This document shows, piece after piece, positions 59,512 to 64,000 of a stretch of 64,000 nt of DNA. The position numbers were made by a program, and so were the translations under genes. Origin of the DNA: Psychrobacter immobilis (lineage in GTDB: Bacteria > Pseudomonadota > Gammaproteobacteria > Pseudomonadales > Moraxellaceae). How positions within the stretch are numbered: the first letter of the stretch is position 1; each line of letters opens with the position of its first letter. The DNA is taken from contig CAJGZL010000001.1 of the NCBI GenBank assembly GCA_904846145.1, forward strand, positions 1,984,001 through 2,048,000, written 5' to 3'. A model generated the notes under the pieces. That model ran no database searches and was not told the DNA's origin. It worked only from the letters and a program-made list of their open reading frames with translations.

Positions 59512-61554
59512 ATGGACACACTTATTATCGTCGGCGTCATAGTGGTGCTGGCGTTTGGCTTTCTTATGGTCATGCTTTTGATGCTCAAAGCGTTTTATTA
59601 TAAGGTTGAGCAGGGCACAGCACTGATCATCAACGGCGTGAGCAAGATTGACGTACGTTTTGATGGCGGTATTATTTGGCCGATCATCAATAAAAAAGAA
59701 TTAATGCGTATCTCGTTGATCACCTTAGAAGTCGATCGCCGTGGTAAAGAAGGTCTTATTTGCGCCGATAATATGCGTGCTGATATCACTGTCGCCTTTT
59801 ACTTGCGAGTCAATGAGACCGAAGAAGATGTGTTAAAGGTCGCCAAATCAGTTGGGGTTGAGCGTGCCTCAGACAAAGTCGCGGTCAATGAGCTGTTCAA
59901 TGCAAAGTTCTCCGAGGCGCTTAAAACCGTCGGTAAGCAGATTGATTTTGTCAAACTATTTGAGAACCGTAGCGAGTTTCGTGACAGCATCGTCAAAGAG
60001 ATCGGCAATGATCTAAATGGCTATATCCTAGAAGATGTGGCGATTGATTATCTTGAGCAAACGCCAAAAGCATCGCTTGATTCGAGCAATATCTTAGATG
60101 CTGAAGGTATTAAAAAGATCACTCAGCTCACCGCTTTTCAAAACGTTATCACTAATGAGCTTGAGCGTGATGAAGAGCTTGCGGTTAAAAAGAAAAACGT
60201 TGAGACTGTGGAGGCAATGCTGGAGCTTGAGCGTCAACAAGCTGATGCCGAGGCCAAACAGCATCGTGAAATCTCTTCTGTGAGAGCCCGTGAAACCGCT
60301 GAAACTCGTAAGATTGAAGAAGAAGAGCGTAAAAAGTCTGAAACCGCCATTATCTCAGTTGAGCAAGATCTGGCTATTCAGCGTGAGAATCAGCAGCGTG
60401 AAATCGAAGTTGCTGGACAGAATCGTCTGCGTGCCGTGATCATTGAAGAAGAAAAAGTGACGCGCGCACAGGATTTAGAAATCGTCTCGCGTGAGCGTGA
60501 AGTCGATCTGCAACGTATCGAAGCAGAACGCGCTATTGAGCTTGAGAAAAAAGAAATCGCTAACGTCATTCGTGAGCGTATTGCCGTTGATAAAACGGTC
60601 GCGCAAGAAGAAGAGCGCATCAAAGAAGTTCGTGAAGTCAGTGAAGCGGATCGCTCGAAACAAACTCGTGTCTTAGCGGCTGAAGCAGACGCCGAAGAGA
60701 TCAAAGTCCGTCAAGTCAAAAAGGCCGAAGCCGATGAGATGGCAGCTAAGCACAAAGCCGTTGAAATCACTACCCTTGCTAATGCGAACTTGGAAGCGGC
60801 TGCTAAAGACGCTGAGTCAAAAGTGAGAATGGCTGAAGGTACTAAAGCCGAAGAGTCTGCCCATGGCTTTGCCGAAGCGGCTATTCAAGAAGCTAAAGCC
60901 TCGTCGCTTGAAAAAGAAGGTATTGCCAAAGCGAACGTCATCAAGGCTACAGGTCAAGCGCAAGCCCAGTCGGATCGCGAACGTGGTATGGCGGATGCTG
61001 AAGTTATCGCCGCTCGCGGTGAGTCAAACGCCAAGGCGCAAAGAGATATCGGCATGGCAGATTCTGAGGTCATCGCCGCTCGTGGTCAGTCCAACGCGCA
61101 AGCTGAGCGTGAAGTCGGTCTGGCTAAAGCCGAAGTTACCCGCGCCCATTTCCAAGCCGAAGCTGATGGTCTGGTTGAGAAATTCAATGCTATGGGTAGC
61201 ATGAGTCCTGCAGCTCGCGAGCACGAAGAGTTCCGTATGGGACTTGAGACTGCACTACAAGAAGCAATGGCGTCTATCGAGGCGGGTAAAGAGATCGCTA
61301 AAGAAAACGCTGAAGTGTTGGCAGTGGCGCTACAAAAAGCCAAAATCGATATCGTTGGCGGGGAGGCGCACTTCTTTGATAACTTTGCCAAGTCACTATC
61401 TATCGGCAAAGCCATTGATGGCCTTGCAGGTAAGTCAGATACGCTAAGCGGTATTATTAATACCATGATGGCGAGTAAATTAAGCAATCAGACCAATCAG
61501 AATGCTAATAGCAATAGCAAAGCTGATAACGTGTCTGCCATTCATAATGATTAG
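59512..61554 (+). CDS. yqiK: Flotillin-family protein YqiK
   Basis: This 680-residue membrane scaffold has an N-terminal helix (LIIVGVIVVLAFGFLMVMLLML), an SPFH/Band 7 domain (residues about 35-210), and a very long charged coiled coil (about 220-560) with many Glu-Ala/Arg heptads. The coiled coil contains three degenerate repeats near residues 480-545 (GMADAEVIAARGESNA, GMADSEVIAARGQSNA, GLAKAEVTRA). Flotillins organise membrane microdomains. It follows yqiJ by 108 bases. Confidence 0.9.
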   Translation: MDTLIIVGVIVVLAFGFLMVMLLMLKAFYYKVEQGTALIINGVSKIDVRFDGGIIWPIINKKELMRISLITLEVDRRGKEGLICADNMRADITVAFYLRVNETEEDVLKVAKSVGVERASDKVAVNELFNAKFSEALKTVGKQIDFVKLFENRSEFRDSIVKEIGNDLNGYILEDVAIDYLEQTPKASLDSSNILDAEGIKKITQLTAFQNVITNELERDEELAVKKKNVETVEAMLELERQQADAEAKQHREISSVRARETAETRKIEEEERKKSETAIISVEQDLAIQRENQQREIEVAGQNRLRAVIIEEEKVTRAQDLEIVSREREVDLQRIEAERAIELEKKEIANVIRERIAVDKTVAQEEERIKEVREVSEADRSKQTRVLAAEADAEEIKVRQVKKAEADEMAAKHKAVEITTLANANLEAAAKDAESKVRMAEGTKAEESAHGFAEAAIQEAKASSLEKEGIAKANVIKATGQAQAQSDRERGMADAEVIAARGESNAKAQRDIGMADSEVIAARGQSNAQAEREVGLAKAEVTRAHFQAEADGLVEKFNAMGSMSPAAREHEEFRMGLETALQEAMASIEAGKEIAKENAEVLAVALQKAKIDIVGGEAHFFDNFAKSLSIGKAIDGLAGKSDTLSGIINTMMASKLSNQTNQNANSNSKADNVSAIHND

Positions 61555-61587
61555 TTTGTAGGTTTTCAATATATACAAAAGCTTTTT

Positions 61588-61653
61588 GTAGGGTGCGCCC
61601 AGCGCACCATTAGCTAGGGCATGATAAATAATAGGTTCGCATGGCGCACCCTA
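61588..61653. repeat. 67-bp palindromic repeat (REPIN-like), copy 2
   Basis: It starts GTAGGGTGCGCCCAGCGCAC and ends GCGCACCCTA, nearly identical to copy 3 at 62473 in the same orientation, including the middle. It lies between yqiK and an unrecognised gene. The last base of the palindrome is changed here. Confidence 0.75.
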
Positions 61654-61669
61654 AATCTAGGAGAACGGT

Positions 61670-62383
61670 ATGAATAGACATTGGATGTTAGATTTTTCAG
61701 GCTGTGATGGCGGACAAATTGGGTCAGCTGAAAAACAATCAATTTGGATTTGTGGTATTGAATGGGGTGGTGGCTTCAATGCTGAAGAATTACAGAGCTA
61801 TATTAACCAAACATGGGAAGGTTCGCCCGATTTTGGCTACAAATCCTTAGAGGATTCGGACTTTTACTCGTATAACAGAGTTGTTTTCAAATTATTAGCT
61901 GTCATGCAAGGTGACACAATTGATAGCTATAAAGATTTTGTCAAAAAAGAACAACCTTTTGTAGAAAGTAGTCAATCTTTTTATTTTAAGATGAATTTGT
62001 ATCCGATTGCTTTTCCTGATACACAACATACTCATTGGGTAAAAGAGTTTTCAGAAATTACAGGTTTTGAGGACAAGTCACAATATTTGGAATGGTGTCA
62101 AAACAACCGTTTTCCAGTCATGCAACAATGGGTACAAAAGTACGCTCCAAAACTTATTATTTGCTTTGGTAAAGGTTCTGCTAATAAATTTAATCTGGCA
62201 TTTACTGATAATAATAAAGAATTTACCAGTGAGATGGTAGGTAGTTTGACTCTTCAGTGGAAAAAAAATGGCAATGGTACAATCATTGCTGTTTTACCAT
62301 TTCCTAATGCTCAAAATAAGGGACTAAAAAGTCATTCTGACATAGAAGCTATGGGAGAGCGTTTAGCCGAACTGATTGATTAA
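61670..62383 (+). CDS. Protein of unknown function, possibly uracil-DNA-glycosylase-like fold
   Basis: This 237-residue cytosolic protein has an N-terminal glycine-rich segment (GCDGGQIGSAEKQSIW, then ICGIEWGGG), a central acidic part, and a late block LIICFGKGSANKFN followed by LPFPNAQNKGLKSH. The order glycine loop near the start and Pro-x-Pro-Asn...Gly-Leu near the end recalls UDG-superfamily motifs, but the usual catalytic residues are not clear. It lies between two direct copies of a 67-bp repeat and separates yqiK from the ATPase gene, so it looks like an inserted gene. Confidence 0.55.
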   Translation: MNRHWMLDFSGCDGGQIGSAEKQSIWICGIEWGGGFNAEELQSYINQTWEGSPDFGYKSLEDSDFYSYNRVVFKLLAVMQGDTIDSYKDFVKKEQPFVESSQSFYFKMNLYPIAFPDTQHTHWVKEFSEITGFEDKSQYLEWCQNNRFPVMQQWVQKYAPKLIICFGKGSANKFNLAFTDNNKEFTSEMVGSLTLQWKKNGNGTIIAVLPFPNAQNKGLKSHSDIEAMGERLAELID

Positions 62384-62472
62384 TTTATGTAATAGCGCTT
62401 AGAGCAAATCCTGCGCAATGTGTTTTTAAATTAAATTCTAATAAATACGCTAACACTACTATAAAGCTTTTT

Positions 62473-62539
62473 GTAGGGTGCGCCCAGCGCACCATTAGCT
62501 AGGGCATGATAAATAATAGGTGCGCATGGTGCACCCTAC
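62473..62539. repeat. 67-bp palindromic repeat (REPIN-like), copy 3
   Basis: The ends are GTAGGGTGCGC and GCACCCTAC. It is near-identical to copy 2, with three or four differences near the right end, and shares end sequences and length with copy 1 at 2775. The rest of 62384-62753 shows no gene. Confidence 0.75.
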
Positions 62540-62753
62540 ACCAAAATCACTTATATGAATAAATGGTCATTCAAATTGCTATTTATTCTGCCAGCTTAAA
62601 TTTAAAGCAACACTAAGTTGGCTACTCTAAAAGAATGATCAACGCGCCCTTATTTTTCTAACAGGGTTTATGTTTTTTTAGACTAGTCAAAATTTAACAA
62701 CCATTTGCAAAATTTTCCTTATCGCCTAAAAATTAAAGTAGAGAAGAAGAGTA

Positions 62754-64000
62754 ATGGCAGATACGCAAAACCCAACCGATTTAAGTAGCACTGGCAAACA
62801 AGACCAAGCGGACAAGGCCGTTGCTTCAGGCAATGCTTATGAGCTGATCAAAAAGCGCTTAACCGAGCAGGGCAGTCGCTTACAGACGCAAACAGCAACA
62901 CTGAATAATGCGCGGCTTGAAGAGTTTGGTAGCACGCAAATGCAAGTCATTGCTCGCACGCGTATTCGTACTGAATACAACTGCGTCGCGCAAGATATGG
63001 TGCAAGTCGGTGACTATCTGCTATTTGGCTACAATGTCTTTATGGGGCTTAAGCGTGCCAGCAATATCAAAGATGTGCTGTCGCTATATCGCTTGCTTGC
63101 GCCAGCAGATGGCGAAGTAGAGTATCAGCTCGAAGAAGTAGAGTTAAAAGATACTTTTTTAGATCAGACCGCCTTTGTCCAAGACTTTAATGAGCTATAT
63201 CGCTACTATAAGCAAACTCGTCTTATCCAGATCACGGTCAAAGACAGCAAGCTGCTATTGGCGTTTCAGATCGGTGAGCGTATCACGGATATTCGGGTGT
63301 TTCGCTTTGCTTTAGACTTTAGTGAAGGCACGCCAGAGTCTGCGCAAGTCGCTTACGTGGACAATCGCGGTGAGCGCGATATTGAGCTGCCACCCGCTTA
63401 TGATTTTGAATGGATTGATACTACCCGCGAGCAGATGGTCAACGGCAAGCACCCACATATGAATATCTTAGATACGGTATTTGTCGAGACTATCGGCGGT
63501 GATTTAACCATTAAGATCGAGGATAACACCCAATCAGGATTGGGGATCTACAAAGAATCGGTAACGGATACCACGCAGTCGCTGACCGACGCTCAGATAG
63601 CTTATGCCAAAGTGGGCAGCTTAATATTACTCAAAATACTGCCGTATCGAGAAACAGATTATCGCTATTTTGTCTATAACACTTTGACTGAGACCGTACT
63701 GCGCCTAGACGCTATCGGTCAGTCGTGTGTACAGCTGCCTGAGGATCACGGCATTATTTTCCCTGGTGGCTATTACTTACAAACGGGTGAGCATAAGCTG
63801 TTTGAGAGCCAAGAAGCTAGCGCTAAAGACTTGAAGTTTAAGCGCAAAATTGTCTCACCTAATGGTGAGGATGTGTTGTATTTATTTTATGATATGGCGC
63901 TTGGGGTTACTGGATTATTCCCTTATAACTTAATCAAAAAACAATTGGCAAACCCAATTTATTGCAACGGCATGGCGCTGGCTGAGAACGGTCAATTGGT
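62754..64000 (+). CDS. Large 'DNA repair ATPase' (DUF3686-like), N-terminal part
   Basis: An open frame of 415 codons starts at ATG 62754 behind AGAAGAAGAG and runs past the window end without a stop. Landmarks are ELIKKRLTEQGSRLQTQ, VIARTRIRTEYNCVAQDMVQ, VGDYLLFGYNVFMGLK and FPGGYYLQTGEHKLFES. This N-terminal pattern matches, from memory, the DUF3686 region of very large proteins annotated as DNA repair ATPases, which are often encoded beside yqiK-type flotillin genes. The ATPase domain itself would lie outside the window. Confidence 0.7.
   Translation, partial: MADTQNPTDLSSTGKQDQADKAVASGNAYELIKKRLTEQGSRLQTQTATLNNARLEEFGSTQMQVIARTRIRTEYNCVAQDMVQVGDYLLFGYNVFMGLKRASNIKDVLSLYRLLAPADGEVEYQLEEVELKDTFLDQTAFVQDFNELYRYYKQTRLIQITVKDSKLLLAFQIGERITDIRVFRFALDFSEGTPESAQVAYVDNRGERDIELPPAYDFEWIDTTREQMVNGKHPHMNILDTVFVETIGGDLTIKIEDNTQSGLGIYKESVTDTTQSLTDAQIAYAKVGSLILLKILPYRETDYRYFVYNTLTETVLRLDAIGQSCVQLPEDHGIIFPGGYYLQTGEHKLFESQEASAKDLKFKRKIVSPNGEDVLYLFYDMALGVTGLFPYNLIKKQLANPIYCNGMALAENGQL

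Noticed and set aside
60390..61487. Long minus-strand and alternate plus-strand frames inside yqiK
   Set aside because: They are shadows of a coiled-coil gene with strongly biased codons. None has an independent start signal.

Overview
The window reads as chromosomal DNA of a gammaproteobacterium of the Moraxellaceae, most likely a Psychrobacter. The basis is gene content and protein style: metX-metW, map-glnD-dapC, the tRNA-Thr/Tyr/Gly/Thr-tuf block, a lipase with its foldase, a protein resembling the Acinetobacter ABZJ_00895 family, moderately AT-rich spacers, and enzymes swollen with Asn/Asp/Ser-rich inserts. The genus is inferred, not shown by a marker gene.

Layout. 1-2.7 kb: the C-terminal part of a type IIG restriction-modification enzyme, cut by the window edge. 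2.9-8.8 kb: housekeeping genes (Sel1-repeat protein, metW/metX, ferrochelatase, a short-chain dehydrogenase). 9.1-15.6 kb: a compact defence island between two direct 84-bp copies of the 3' end of polA. It carries a nuclease-methylase fusion and an HsdS-type specificity subunit (BcgI-like architecture), and an overlapping OLD-family ATPase-TOPRIM gene that has been split by a decayed IS5-family element. 15.5-27.4 kb: polA, an Ohr peroxidase, a lipoprotein behind a 12-bp tandem repeat, prfC, a DUF3298-like protein, an FHA protein and trpE. 27.5-29.8 kb: four tRNA genes and tuf. 29.8-30.8 kb: a repeat-rich patch with two small orphan genes, one resembling MafI-type immunity proteins. 30.8-49.6 kb: rimI, a MerR regulator, aat, trxB, ftsK, an amidase, a ring-cleavage-type dioxygenase, rlmH, several membrane or secreted proteins, dacB, a DnaQ-like exonuclease with its DUF294/CBS partner, and a dapC gene broken by one base in a homopolymer. 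49.6-64 kb: an IS-related MITE, glnD, map, lipase and foldase, small lipoproteins, a beta-propeller lipoprotein, yqiJ-yqiK (NfeD-like and flotillin), an unrecognised gene between two near-identical 67-bp repeats, and the start of a large protein of the 'DNA repair ATPase' type.

How the genes work together. metX/metW make O-acylhomoserine for methionine. map/glnD/dapC is a conserved neighbourhood. The tRNA block has its own strong promoter and ends in a terminator, so tuf is probably transcribed separately. Lipase and foldase are separated by a hairpin that could set their ratio.

The strongest unusual signal is the polA-anchored defence island. The two polA 3' copies differ at five positions, all synonymous, so each descends from a functional polA. 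The incoming element therefore appears to have replaced and restored the end of the host gene. Removing the IS and one copy of its TA target restores a single 564-codon ATPase-TOPRIM frame. Several small palindromic or MITE-like elements, some with target duplications, are also described.
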